Assembly: GCA_965115835.1 (NCBI GenBank) | Contig: OZ220471.1 | Coordinates: 2,418,001 to 2,482,000 of the forward strand | Reading direction: 5' to 3' | From: Foliamicus sp965115835 | Lineage (GTDB): Bacteria > Pseudomonadota > Gammaproteobacteria > Steroidobacterales > Foliamicaceae | DNA length: 64,000 nt | In this document: positions 51,303-59,861 of the stretch, piece by piece | Layout: every line of letters starts with the position of its first letter | Position numbering within the stretch: the stretch's first letter is position 1 | The notes under the pieces: model-generated | Told to the model about the DNA's origin: nothing | The model's database searches: none | The model's input: only the letters and a program-made list of their open reading frames with translations | Made by a program: the position numbers and the translations under genes

Positions 51303-52400
51303 CTACTCGCCCTTGAGCAGATCGTCCATGGTCCTGAACCATTGATCGCTCTTGTATCGGGGCAGTTCGTAGGCCCATCCGCCCAGTCTGGCATTGAGTT
51401 CCGCGGCGCGCTCCTCCGGTTGCTGCGCCGGCTCGTCGGAACCGGCGTCGTCGCCGGCTTGTGCGACTTCCGGCGGATCGAGCGCGGCGGCCGAGAACAT
51501 CGCCCAGTAGCGGGGATCGTCCCCGTCATCGACGCTGTCCTCCGCCGCAACCGGCGCCGGCGCTTCTTCGCGCACATCCAGCCGCAGCTCGAGGCCAGCG
51601 AAGGTCTCGTAGCGCGCCAGCACGGCGCGGGGCAGCTCCTCCACGGCCGCCACAGGGCGGACATCGTTGGCCTCGACATTGGCCAGCGCGCCAGCGATGC
51701 TGTTGGCGACGCTGCCATATTCGAGTTCGCGGCCCTCGGGTATGTTCAGGGGGGTGAAATTGATGTCGCCGGGATCGCCCTTGGCGATCTCCAGCATATC
51801 GCCAGCGCCACGGTCCAGCACCACGCGCCGCACTTCGCCGGAAGCGAGGTTGATGACATCGCGGTCCAGCCAGTCGCGGGTGCGGCCGGAAAGGTCGAAA
51901 TCGGCGCTCACCATCCAGCTTTGCGTCTCGCCGGCGGTGCGGACATAAGCCATGCCGGCGCCGGCCCGCCGGCCGACAATGTAGCCCTCGGCCGGATGCT
52001 TGTCGCGGTACTCCAGTTCCAGCAGATAGCCGTCCGTGTCGGGGGAATCCGGCCCTTCGACGCCCAGCCGCGAATAGAACTCCGGCAGCGCCGTCTTCTT
52101 CTCCACCCGGCGGGCCTGCGCCAGGGCCTGCAGGTTGCTGCGCAGGCGCTCGAAGTCGGCGCGATGCCCGTCCCTTTCGGCCACTACCCAGCCCTGCTCG
52201 CCACGCTCGATGGTGGCCACGACCTCGTTGTCGGCCTGCACCACACGCAGCGACTCCAGATCGCCCATGCGCTCCGCAAACCCTCGCGCATGCAGTCCGT
52301 GCTGATCCTTTCCGCGATCGAAATCGACGCGGGCAACAAGCAGGATAGCCGCCAGCCCAACCCCCAGGGCAGCCAGGATGAAGACGGCCCGGCGGTTCAT
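51303..52400 (-). CDS. DUF4340 domain protein of a GldG-type ABC system
   Basis: 365 residues: N-terminal membrane anchor (AVFILAALGVGLAAILLVAR), then a periplasmic region typical of DUF4340, with ERMGDLESLRVVQADNEVVA, WVVAERDGHRADFERLRSNL, KHPAEGYIVGRRAGAGMAYV and SWMVSADFDLSGRTRDWLDR. The C-terminal third is acidic and ends LPRYKSDQWFRTMDDLLKGE. ATG 52400 overlaps the GldG-like gene by 4 bp. DUF4340 proteins routinely follow GldG-like/ABC-2 gene sets and are thought to belong to the same envelope complex; the cargo is unknown. Confidence 0.88.
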   Translation of the reverse strand: MNRRAVFILAALGVGLAAILLVARVDFDRGKDQHGLHARGFAERMGDLESLRVVQADNEVVATIERGEQGWVVAERDGHRADFERLRSNLQALAQARRVEKKTALPEFYSRLGVEGPDSPDTDGYLLELEYRDKHPAEGYIVGRRAGAGMAYVRTAGETQSWMVSADFDLSGRTRDWLDRDVINLASGEVRRVVLDRGAGDMLEIAKGDPGDINFTPLNIPEGRELEYGSVANSIAGALANVEANDVRPVAAVEELPRAVLARYETFAGLELRLDVREEAPAPVAAEDSVDDGDDPRYWAMFSAAALDPPEVAQAGDDAGSDEPAQQPEERAAELNARLGGWAYELPRYKSDQWFRTMDDLLKGE

Positions 52401-54337
52401 GGGCGGCGCCGGCCACGGCGGCGGATGAGGGTCACGGCCAGCCCGCCCAAGCCGATCAGCAGCGGGATCAGCCCGATGTTGACGACCTTGACCACCGCGC
52501 CCAGCTGCTGGATACTGGCATCCAGGTTGCGGCGCACCTCGCGCAGTTCCTTGCGGATGCGCAAGCGCTCCCCGGTGAATTTTTCCAGCTCCGCTTCCTG
52601 TTCCGGGGTGAGGCTGAGCGCGTAGACATCGTCGCGGGATTGCTGCAATTCGGCCAGCCGGCTCTCGGTGTTGGCCAGCTCCTGCTGAAGCCGATCCTCG
52701 GTGCGGCGGAACTGCGCCTCGGCTTCCACACGCAGCTCGTCCACCCGCTTGAACGGTCGCGAGAACGCGGCTCGCCCGCGCAGGCTCATGAGGTCGGAGC
52801 TGCCGGCCAGCTGCTCCAGAGCGTTGATCACGAAATCGCCGTTGCTGGCGAATGCGGAAATGAGTCGCTGGCCGAACAGGCTTTGCGCCTGCGCCCACAT
52901 CCGGTCGGACAAGAGGTCGGTGTCCGCCACCACAATCAGCTGCACCTCGCCTTCTGCCAAGTGCTCCGGGGGCGCGGACTCTTCCTGCTCCCCCAAGGCT
53001 TCGGCGCGGGGGAGCGAATTGGCGGCGCTGTCGTCTTCATCCCCGGAACCGGACGCGGTTTCGGCTGGCCGGCCGCCGGGAAACGCACTGTCTGCCCTTC
53101 CGCTCAGCCGCGCCGCGAGAGTCAGCGGTTCACCGCGCGGGCTGAAGTCCGACCACAGGCTGTCGATGTCCGGTGTAAACGCCAGCATGCCGGGGTCCAG
53201 GAAGCCCGAATCGGCGCTGCTTCGGACCAGCGGGGTGATCTCCAGGGTCGCGTCTTCCAGCGGCCTGAGATAACCGGAAAAAGCCAGATTGAGCGTGTCC
53301 AGCTCGGCGGTCACGACTTCGCCGGAACCGGCCTGCTGCAGGTCTACCCCGATGTAGGCCGGGTGCCGCACCAGCGCGCCGTTCGCCTCGCCCACCCGCA
53401 GCGCATTGCGGGCATCGCCCACCACCGTCTCCGGGGGCATCTCCAGGCCCCAGTGCGAGAGCAGGGGCTCCAGATTCGAGGAGCGGTCGGCGGGCAATCC
53501 CGCCATGGCGCCGGCCGGGGGGTTGGCGGGGTCGGCCTCGGCGAGCGGGTCGATGAAAACCAGCGCCCGGCCCCCGCGAAACAGGAATTGCTCCAGCGCG
53601 TACAACTGGCTGGGAGTGGATCCCCTGGGATGCACGAGCAGCAGGATGTCCGCCTCCTCGTCTGGCAAATCCTCGACGGTTTCCAGGTTCCTGAGATCGA
53701 ACAGCTCGCTGATCTGCGAGGTGACAATCCAGGGTTCCGTCATGCGGGTCGTGGCCGGGTCGAAGCCGCCGGTGAGGGGCAGGCTGCTGATCAGGCCCAC
53801 AACCGGTTCCTCCGGGTGCGAAAGCGTGTACGCCAGCTTCGCCAGATCGTACTCCAGAAACTGCTCGCGCTGCGGATCCATGAAGGCGATGAACTCTTCG
53901 TCGCCGATCGAATTGGAGCCCGCCACGCCGAAATACAGCGGTTCGTCGCTGATCTGCAGGCGCACCGCCTGCAGCCCGAAGGCGGCGGCGCGATCCTCGT
54001 CTTCCGAGAACGGCGCCGGATCGATCACGCTGACCTCGAGCCGCCCGGCGGCGTTGGCCTCGAACTCGTCCAGCATGTCCTCCACCCGGTCGGCCCAGGA
54101 CTTGAGACCGGGGCTGCCGGACAAGCCCGAGCGGGACACGAAGAAATACAGGCGGATGGGTTCGGGGATCGCCTCCAGCACCCGCCGGGTACCGTCCGAC
54201 AGGGTATACAGGCCGGCTTCGGTGAGGTCGAGCCGCACGCCCCGAAACGTCAGGTTGACCAGCCCCACCGCCGCCAGGAACACCAGGGCCAGCGCCCCCA
54301 GCCCCAGGCGCCCGTAGCGCGAACGACCGCCGCCCAC
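52397..54337 (-). CDS. GldG-like auxiliary component of an ABC transporter
   Basis: 646 residues: N-terminal helix (LGLGALALVFLAAVGLVNLT), the large GldG/IFT52-like periplasmic domain (LDLTEAGLYTLSDGTRRVLE, RVEDMLDEFEANAAGRLEVS, LFRGGRALVFIDPLAEADPA), and a coiled coil (RTEDRLQQELANTESRLAEL). It ends with a C-terminal helix (VVNIGLIPLLIGLGGLAVTL) and a basic tail RRRGRRRP. The start is GTG 54337, one base after the permease stop. It works with the ATPase and permease upstream and the DUF4340 protein downstream. In Bacteroidetes the homologues serve gliding; in proteobacteria the role is unclear. Confidence 0.88.
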   Translation of the reverse strand: MGGGRSRYGRLGLGALALVFLAAVGLVNLTFRGVRLDLTEAGLYTLSDGTRRVLEAIPEPIRLYFFVSRSGLSGSPGLKSWADRVEDMLDEFEANAAGRLEVSVIDPAPFSEDEDRAAAFGLQAVRLQISDEPLYFGVAGSNSIGDEEFIAFMDPQREQFLEYDLAKLAYTLSHPEEPVVGLISSLPLTGGFDPATTRMTEPWIVTSQISELFDLRNLETVEDLPDEEADILLLVHPRGSTPSQLYALEQFLFRGGRALVFIDPLAEADPANPPAGAMAGLPADRSSNLEPLLSHWGLEMPPETVVGDARNALRVGEANGALVRHPAYIGVDLQQAGSGEVVTAELDTLNLAFSGYLRPLEDATLEITPLVRSSADSGFLDPGMLAFTPDIDSLWSDFSPRGEPLTLAARLSGRADSAFPGGRPAETASGSGDEDDSAANSLPRAEALGEQEESAPPEHLAEGEVQLIVVADTDLLSDRMWAQAQSLFGQRLISAFASNGDFVINALEQLAGSSDLMSLRGRAAFSRPFKRVDELRVEAEAQFRRTEDRLQQELANTESRLAELQQSRDDVYALSLTPEQEAELEKFTGERLRIRKELREVRRNLDASIQQLGAVVKVVNIGLIPLLIGLGGLAVTLIRRRGRRRP

Positions 54338-54338
54338 G

Positions 54339-55076
54339 CTAGTTCCCCCGCCCCAGGTCGAGGACGATGGCGTTGGCGTACAGGAAGGCCGCGATCACCA
54401 AAAGGAAATACAGGATATCCCGGGCATCCAGCACGCCCTTGCTGATGGCGTTGAAATGGGTCAGAAAGCCCAGCGAAGCGACGATGTCCACCAGCACTTG
54501 CGGCGCCCAGCCGGCGAAGGCGTCGAGCACCAGCGGAAAGCCGGCCAGCAGGAAGACGAAGCACACCACCACGGTGGTCACGAAAGCCACGACCTGACTC
54601 CGGCAGGCGGCGGAGATCGAGGCGCCGATGGCCAGATAGGCGCCTGCCATCAACAGGCTGCCACAATAGGCGGCAAGGATCACGCCGTTGTCCGGATTGC
54701 CCAGGTAGTTGGCGGTAATCCAGGTGGGAAAGGTCAGCGCCAGCGCGGCGCCGATAAAACACCAGGCGGCCAGGAACTTGCCCACCACCGCCTGCCAGGC
54801 GGCGACCGGCAGGCACATCAGCAGCTCCACGCTTCCCGACTGGCGCTCCTCGGCCCACAGGCGCATGGAAACGGCCGGCGCCAGCACCAGATGCAGCCAA
54901 GGGTGAAAGCCGAAGAAGGGCGTGAGATCGGCCTGTTCCCTCTCGTAGAAGTTCCCGAGGTAAAACGTGAACACTCCGCTGAGCGCCACGAAAATCACGA
55001 TGAACACGTAAGCGACCGGCGTTGCGAAATAGGCGCGCAACTCCCGGCGGGCAATGGTCCAGACGTGCCGCATCAT
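54339..55076 (-). CDS. ABC-2 permease of the GldF type
   Basis: 245 residues with six predicted membrane helices. MRHVWTIARRELRAYFATPV is the typical cytoplasmic opening. VAYVFIVIFVALSGVFTFYL, VSMRLWAEERQSGSVELLMC (the conserved R.AEER..GT.ELL element of this permease family) and VLDARDILYFLLVIAAFLYA follow. ATG 55076 overlaps the ATPase stop in an ATGA junction. It partners the ATPase upstream and the GldG-like protein downstream, forming a four-gene transporter operon with the DUF4340 gene. Confidence 0.9.
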   Translation of the reverse strand: MMRHVWTIARRELRAYFATPVAYVFIVIFVALSGVFTFYLGNFYEREQADLTPFFGFHPWLHLVLAPAVSMRLWAEERQSGSVELLMCLPVAAWQAVVGKFLAAWCFIGAALALTFPTWITANYLGNPDNGVILAAYCGSLLMAGAYLAIGASISAACRSQVVAFVTTVVVCFVFLLAGFPLVLDAFAGWAPQVLVDIVASLGFLTHFNAISKGVLDARDILYFLLVIAAFLYANAIVLDLGRGN

Positions 55077-55795
55077 TGCTCCCGCCCGGTGGTGATGCGC
55101 CGGAATACGCGATCCAGCCGTCCCGAGTCGGAACGGGAGGCCAGCGCCGCGGGCGTGTCGTCGGCCACGATTCGGCCGGCGGCGACGATGATGGCGCGGC
55201 TGCACACGGACTCCACTTCCTCCAGGATGTGAGTGGAAATCACCACGATCTTGTCGCTGGACATACCGCGAATGAGTTGCCTTACTTCGTGTTTCTGGTT
55301 GGGGTCCAGGCCGTCCGTGGGTTCGTCCAGCAGCAGCACCGGCGGATCGTGGAGAATGGCCTGCGCCAGGCCCACCCGGCGCCTGTAGCCCTTGGACAGG
55401 GTCTCGATGCGCTGATCGATAACGGAGTGCAATTGCAACAGCCCGGCAACCTCGGCGATGCGTTCGTCGCGCTGCGCGCCATGAAGTTCCCGGATGTCGG
55501 CGATGAAGTCCAGGAAGGTCCGCGGGCTCATCTCCCCCCAAAGCGGCGCCCCTTCCGGCAGATAGCCGAAAGTCTTGCGCGCCGCCAGGGTTTGGGTTTG
55601 CAGGTCGAAGCCATGCACTTCGACACGTCCGGAGGTGGGCGCCAGATAGCCGGCGCACATGCGCATGGTGGTGGTCTTGCCGGCGCCGTTGGGACCGAGC
55701 AGGCCCACGATCTCCCCCGGCTCGATGTCGAAGGAGATTCCGTCCACCGCCCTTATGGCGCCATAGTGTTTGCTCAGCGAGTCGGCGCGAATCAT
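55073..55795 (-). CDS. ABC transporter ATPase (GldA type)
   Basis: 240 residues with all nucleotide-binding motifs: Walker A LLGPNGAGKTTTMRMCAG near residue 33, Q-loop GYLPEGAPLW, signature TLSKGYRRRVGLAQA, Walker B LLLDEPTDGLDPNQ and H-loop STHILEEVES. The short form with a TLSKGYRRR signature is usual for GldA/NosF-like ATPases that pair with ABC-2 permeases. Start ATG 55795. It is first in the ATPase-permease-GldG-DUF4340 operon, 46 bp after an exported methyltransferase gene. Confidence 0.93.
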   Translation of the reverse strand: MIRADSLSKHYGAIRAVDGISFDIEPGEIVGLLGPNGAGKTTTMRMCAGYLAPTSGRVEVHGFDLQTQTLAARKTFGYLPEGAPLWGEMSPRTFLDFIADIRELHGAQRDERIAEVAGLLQLHSVIDQRIETLSKGYRRRVGLAQAILHDPPVLLLDEPTDGLDPNQKHEVRQLIRGMSSDKIVVISTHILEEVESVCSRAIIVAAGRIVADDTPAALASRSDSGRLDRVFRRITTGREQ

Positions 55796-55841
55796 GGCGG
55801 CACTATTCTAATGAGTGCGCGCCGCGCGGCAAGGAGCGAGT

Positions 55842-56684
55842 TCAGGCTTCGGGCTTGCGGAAGCGCAGCGTGTAGCGGTCACTCTCTCCGATGGCCAGGT
55901 ATTTCTCCCGGTCCTCGTCCCCAAGGCTCAGTCTGGGCGGAAGAGTCCATACGCCCTCCGGGTGATCGCGGGTGTCCCTGGGGTTGGCATTGATCTCGGA
56001 GCTCGCGTCCAGCACGAACCCCGCTTTCTCCGCCAGCGCGATCGTGTAGGCCTCGGTCACGTACCCGGATTGCGCCTCGGGATCCTGCTCCTTGTGCGGG
56101 TCGCCGCGATGCTCCACGATGCCGAGGACGCCGCCGGGCTTGAGAACATCGTAAAAGGCCTGAAACGCCTCATCGACGAAGCCGCGGCCCATCCAGTTGT
56201 GCAGGTTGCGGAAACTCAGCACCAGGTCCACAGGCTCGGGCGCCAGCGCCATCTTGCCCGGGTACATCACCGTGACTTGCGCGTCGCCATACGTTTCGGG
56301 GTCTGCCGCCAGCCTGGCCTTGTACCTCTCCAAGCCCCTGCGGTAGCGCTCGTTGTCGTGGTCCGCAGGAATATGGGCGCCGTAGAACTGGCCCCGTGCG
56401 GCCACGAAAGGTGCGATGATTTCGGTGTACCAGCCGCCGGAGGGCCAGATTTCGACCACCTTCGAATCCGGCTTGAGGCCGAAGAACTTGAGGGTGCCCG
56501 CCGGATTCCGGGCGCTGTCGCGCGCACGGTTGGGCGTACCGCCACGGCTTTCGCCCCGGTGCTCTCCGGCCAGGACGGCCGCCATGGCTTCATCCCAGGC
56601 CGTCTCGGTATCGGCCCCGGCGACAGGCGCAAGGACCTCGAGGAACAAGGCGGCCGCCGCAGCGACCATGACGGATCGGTTCAT
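55842..56684 (-). CDS. Exported class I SAM-dependent methyltransferase-like protein
   Basis: 280 residues. It starts with a Sec-type signal (MNRSVMVAAAAALFLEVLAP, likely cut after VAGA). The Rossmann methyltransferase core then shows VVEIWPSGGWYTEIIAPFVA as motif I, VDLVLSFRNLHNWM, and VLKPGGVLGIVEHRGDP. This matches the predicted methyltransferase group COG4798 as I recall it, members of which carry signal peptides although SAM is cytoplasmic. ATG 56684 has GGAG about 9 bp upstream. Substrate unknown. It is 159 bp downstream of the Met/His-rich lipoprotein gene. Confidence 0.85.
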   Translation of the reverse strand: MNRSVMVAAAAALFLEVLAPVAGADTETAWDEAMAAVLAGEHRGESRGGTPNRARDSARNPAGTLKFFGLKPDSKVVEIWPSGGWYTEIIAPFVAARGQFYGAHIPADHDNERYRRGLERYKARLAADPETYGDAQVTVMYPGKMALAPEPVDLVLSFRNLHNWMGRGFVDEAFQAFYDVLKPGGVLGIVEHRGDPHKEQDPEAQSGYVTEAYTIALAEKAGFVLDASSEINANPRDTRDHPEGVWTLPPRLSLGDEDREKYLAIGESDRYTLRFRKPEA

Positions 56685-56843
56685 AGCCTGACTCCACAAT
56701 TCATTTCGTCAATCCATCGCGCCGTCCGGTAACGGCGCGCCCCACGCACACAACCCCACCGGTCCAGAACCGGTGGGCGCCCCGACATTCGGGAACACGC
56801 ACAACGCACGAACAGCAAGCCACCCGTGCGGCGCGGCTCCCGG

Positions 56844-57158
56844 TCAGCCTGCTTCGGACCCGTCGCCCCCGGCGCCGCTTTCATCGCCGCCGCCATGAGC
56901 ATCGCCTTCGTCGCCCGTAGCCGCTTCGCCTGCCTCGTCATGGTCCATGCCATGATCCATGTCATCGCTCATGCCAGGGGTCATGTCGTCGCTCATGCCA
57001 TGATCCATGTCATCGCTCATGGCAGGGGTCGCTTCCTCGGCGGGCATGCCCTGCGCAGCAGTCGGTTCATCGGCCGCCTCGCTCTCATCCCCCGGCGGGC
57101 CGCCGCATGCGGACAGCGCAAAAGCTGCGGACAAGATAACCACATTCAAACGCACCAT
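56844..57158 (-). CDS. Met/His/Asp-rich small lipoprotein, probable metal binder
   Basis: 104 residues. MVRLNVVILSAAFALSACGG is a lipoprotein signal with lipobox LSAC. The mature protein is acidic and carries short tandem units: MSDDMDHG, MSDDMTPG, MSDDMDHG, MDHDEAG. Repeated Met, His and Asp suggest binding of copper or another metal in the periplasm, an inference only. It ends in a Gly/Glu/Ser-rich tail. ATG 57158 has a strong GGAGGAA. The repeats are visible at DNA level between 56936 and 57022. It is 32 bp downstream of the rhomboid gene. Confidence 0.75.
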   Translation of the reverse strand: MVRLNVVILSAAFALSACGGPPGDESEAADEPTAAQGMPAEEATPAMSDDMDHGMSDDMTPGMSDDMDHGMDHDEAGEAATGDEGDAHGGGDESGAGGDGSEAG

Positions 57159-57190
57159 GGTGTTCCTCCCGGATCGTGCTTCAAGAAAAA

Positions 57191-57859
57191 TCAAGACCGC
57201 GCATTCCCACGCGGCAGCAACAAGCCTACCAGAACCAGACCGGAAAGAAACCCGCCCACATGGGCAAAAAACGCGATTCCGCCCTGTCCGGGCTGAATCG
57301 AGGCGCTGGACACCAGTTGCAACAGGAACCACAGGCCCAGAACCACCCAGGCGGGAAGGCGCAGGGTGTAGAAGACGATCAGCAGGGGAACCAGCACCCG
57401 CACCTGGGCGTTGGGATACAGCCTCAGGTACGCGCCCAGCACGCCCGAAATCGCCCCGCTGGCGCCGATCATGGGAACTATCGAAGCCGTCTCCTGGAGT
57501 GTATGCGCCATCGCCGCGGCGATTCCGCACAGGAGATAGAAGACGACGAATCGGCCCCGACCCAGCGCGTCCTCGACATTGTCGCCGAAAATCCACAGGT
57601 AGAGGAGATTGCCCGCAAGGTGCAACCATCCGCCATGCAGGAACATGGAGGTGAACACGGTGGCCCAGGCCGGGGCCAATTCGAGTTGCGGCGGCAGCGC
57701 GGCGCCTTGCGTCAGCCTTGCGGGAATCAGCCCGAAGGCGTAAATCGCGGCGTTTCCCGCCCGAAGCTGCCAGAGAAAGGCGAGGACGACAGCGCCCATG
57801 AGGGCGTATCCGACCACCGGCGTCCGCCGAGCCCGCGTATCGTCGCCGATCGGAATCAT
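57191..57859 (-). CDS. Rhomboid family intramembrane serine protease
   Basis: 222 residues with about six membrane helices. The catalytic Ser lies in GASGAISGVLGAYL (GxSG) and the catalytic His in FFAHVGGFLSG. The conserved FLHGGWLHLAGNLLYLWIFG loop and the AMAHTL helix are present, so both residues of the Ser-His dyad are intact. It cleaves substrates within the membrane; none can be predicted. ATG 57859 overlaps the preceding small gene by 4 bp (ATGA), placing it in the M48 / small protein / rhomboid operon. Confidence 0.93.
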   Translation of the reverse strand: MIPIGDDTRARRTPVVGYALMGAVVLAFLWQLRAGNAAIYAFGLIPARLTQGAALPPQLELAPAWATVFTSMFLHGGWLHLAGNLLYLWIFGDNVEDALGRGRFVVFYLLCGIAAAMAHTLQETASIVPMIGASGAISGVLGAYLRLYPNAQVRVLVPLLIVFYTLRLPAWVVLGLWFLLQLVSSASIQPGQGGIAFFAHVGGFLSGLVLVGLLLPRGNARS

Positions 57860-58038
57860 TCGCCGGACAGATCCCGGCGGCGCTTCTCGGTCCGTTCTTC
57901 CTCAAGCTCGGCTTGCTTGCGGCTGATCTCCTCAAGCATCACGCGCAGCCATTCGGTCTCGCCGGCAGGCTGCGCAGGGGTTCGCTTCTTTCCCTTAGGG
58001 GTTTTGTTGCCCTGGCTGCTCTTCGACTGGTCGTTCAC
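57856..58038 (-). CDS. Small charged hypothetical protein between M48 protease and rhomboid
   Basis: 60 residues: a Lys/Gln/Ser-rich start (MNDQSKSSQGNKTPKGKKRT) and a highly charged helix (WLRVMLEEISRKQAELEEER, then TEKRRRD). No family recognised and no membrane segment. It is supported as a gene by 4-bp ATGA overlaps at both ends, with the M48 gene upstream and the rhomboid gene downstream, which imply translational coupling. It may be an adaptor or regulator of one of the two proteases, but that is conjecture. Confidence 0.65.
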   Translation of the reverse strand: MNDQSKSSQGNKTPKGKKRTPAQPAGETEWLRVMLEEISRKQAELEEERTEKRRRDLSGE

Positions 58039-58766
58039 TCACACACCGGCCGGATGCCGCGCGCCAAAGCCGCGTTGTAGCGGTCGAGCGCGTCGCTCAT
58101 GCCCGCAATCAGCTTGTCCATGCGGTCTTCCGGGGCCGGGTGGGTGGACAAGAATTGCGGGGGGCGGCCGCTGCCCGACTGATCTTCCATGTTCTTCCAG
58201 AGCGTGATGCTGGCGCGCGGATCGAAGCCCGCGTCCGCCATGTAGATCAGGCCCACTTCGTCCGCCTCGCTTTCGTGCTTGCGGCTGAATGGCAGGGTCA
58301 AGCCGATATGCGCCAGGGCCACGGCTTCCTGCTGCATGCCCACGCTTGCTCCGAGCACGGCCGCCGCTCCCTGGGTCACCACGCCGCGGTTTGCCTGGGC
58401 TATCGGGTGCTCGCGCGTGACGTGCGCAATTTCGTGACCGATCACGGCGGCAAGCTGGTGCTGATCCCGGGCCACATCCAAAAGCCCCGAATAAACGCCG
58501 ATCTTGCCGCCGGGCATGGCGAACGCATTGGCCTCCGGCAGGTCGAATACCTCGATTTCCCAGGGACGGCTGGCATAGGGCTCTTCCACCACCCGCAACA
58601 CCGACTGCGCAACACAGAAGATGTAGGCGCGCTGCGCCAGATTGCCGGAAACCGGCAATTCCCGGCGCATCTGCTCGAATTGCTGATCGGCCTCCACCCG
58701 CATGGCGGACTCGCTGGTGCAGCCCGCTGTGGCGAGAACCATTGCGACAACGATCCACTTTTTCAT
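58035..58766 (-). CDS. M48 family metalloprotease, lipoprotein (LoiP/YcaL type)
   Basis: 243 residues. MKKWIVVAMVLATAGCTSES is a lipoprotein signal with lipobox ATAGC, so the enzyme is probably attached to the outer membrane facing the periplasm. The zinc motif is VIGHEIAHVTREHP (HEXXH), the third ligand lies in RKHESEADEVGLIYM, and LSTHPAPEDRMDKL is the conserved close. NAFAMPGGKIGVYSGLL is also family text. It is likely to degrade misfolded envelope proteins. Start ATG 58766 with an AAGGAGG-like site, 24 bp after lipA. Confidence 0.93.
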   Translation of the reverse strand: MKKWIVVAMVLATAGCTSESAMRVEADQQFEQMRRELPVSGNLAQRAYIFCVAQSVLRVVEEPYASRPWEIEVFDLPEANAFAMPGGKIGVYSGLLDVARDQHQLAAVIGHEIAHVTREHPIAQANRGVVTQGAAAVLGASVGMQQEAVALAHIGLTLPFSRKHESEADEVGLIYMADAGFDPRASITLWKNMEDQSGSGRPPQFLSTHPAPEDRMDKLIAGMSDALDRYNAALARGIRPVCE

Positions 58767-58790
58767 TTCTACCTCCTTGGGAACTGCGGT

Positions 58791-59861
58791 TCAGGAACAG
58801 GAAAGCGCGGTTGCGACAGGCGCACCGCCCGGAACGTTGGCGGGGACCAGTTCCACGCCGGCGTTGTTGCCCATCAGGGCCCGCTCGGCGCGATAGCTCG
58901 AGCGGACCAGCGGGCCTGCAACCACTTCCGCAAAGCCTGCCTTGAGCCCCACTTGCCGCCATTCGGCGAACTCCTCGGGCGGAATGAAGCGCTCCACCGG
59001 CAGATGGTGCGGCGTGGGACGCAGGTACTGCCCCAGGGTAAGCAGGGACACCCCGCGCGCGCGCAGGTCTCGCATGGCCTGGCGTATTTCTTCGTGGCGC
59101 TCTCCCAAGCCCAGCATGATGCTGGATTTGGTGAGGATTCCTTCGCTGTGGCGGGCCGCGATCCCGAGGACCTTGAGGGACTGATCGTAGCCGGCCCGCG
59201 GGTCGCGTACGCGCGGGGTCAGCCGGCGAACCGTCTCGATATTGTGCGCGAACACGGCGGGCGCGGAGGCCAGCACGGCGCGCACGGCCTCTTCGCTGCC
59301 GCGGAAGTCCGGCGCAAGCACCTCGACCGCTGTCTTCGGGCTTTGGCGGCGGATCGCCCGAACGCAGCTTGCAAAATGCGCAGCTCCCCCGTCGGCCAGA
59401 TCGTCGCGATCCACCGAAGTGAGCACCACGTAACCCAGGTCCATCCGGCGCACGGTCGCGGCAGCGTTGTGCGGCTCCCGGGGATCCAGCCACCCGGCCG
59501 GATTGCCCGTGTCCACCGCACAGAAGCGGCAGGCCCGGGTGCATACGCCACCCATGACCATCAGGGTTGCAGTACCCGCGCTCCAGCACTCGCCGATGTT
59601 GGGACAATGCGATTCCTCGCACACCGTGGCCAGCCGATGGCCGCGCATCAACTGCTTCAACTGCAGGTAGCGTTCGCCCGAGGGCAGTTTCGCCCTGAGC
59701 CACGGCGGTTTGCGTCCGGCTCTATCGGCCATTGGCGGCGCAGCGCGGCGCTTCTGGCCGTTGCGAATGGCGCTGAATCCCTGCGCGGTGCGATATTTTG
59801 CGCCGCTGACCACCGGGATGGCGTCCAGGGCGGTCGGCGCCTGATTGCCGGGCCGCGTCAT
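58791..59861 (-). CDS. lipA: Lipoyl synthase
   Basis: Radical-SAM enzyme inserting two sulfurs into octanoyl groups on lipoyl domains. 356 residues (321 in E. coli; the extra is N-terminal). The auxiliary-cluster cysteines are CEESHCPNIGEC, the radical-SAM cluster motif is CTRACRFC, and RSSYRAE near the end supplies the auxiliary-cluster serine. TSVDRDDLADGGAAHF, EVLAPDFRG, KSSIMLGLGE and TLGQYLRPTPHHLPV are all typical. ATG 59861 overlaps the upstream ogt gene by 4 bp. The usual partner lipB is not adjacent, so octanoyl transfer must be encoded elsewhere. Confidence 0.96.
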   Translation of the reverse strand: MTRPGNQAPTALDAIPVVSGAKYRTAQGFSAIRNGQKRRAAPPMADRAGRKPPWLRAKLPSGERYLQLKQLMRGHRLATVCEESHCPNIGECWSAGTATLMVMGGVCTRACRFCAVDTGNPAGWLDPREPHNAAATVRRMDLGYVVLTSVDRDDLADGGAAHFASCVRAIRRQSPKTAVEVLAPDFRGSEEAVRAVLASAPAVFAHNIETVRRLTPRVRDPRAGYDQSLKVLGIAARHSEGILTKSSIMLGLGERHEEIRQAMRDLRARGVSLLTLGQYLRPTPHHLPVERFIPPEEFAEWRQVGLKAGFAEVVAGPLVRSSYRAERALMGNNAGVELVPANVPGGAPVATALSCS

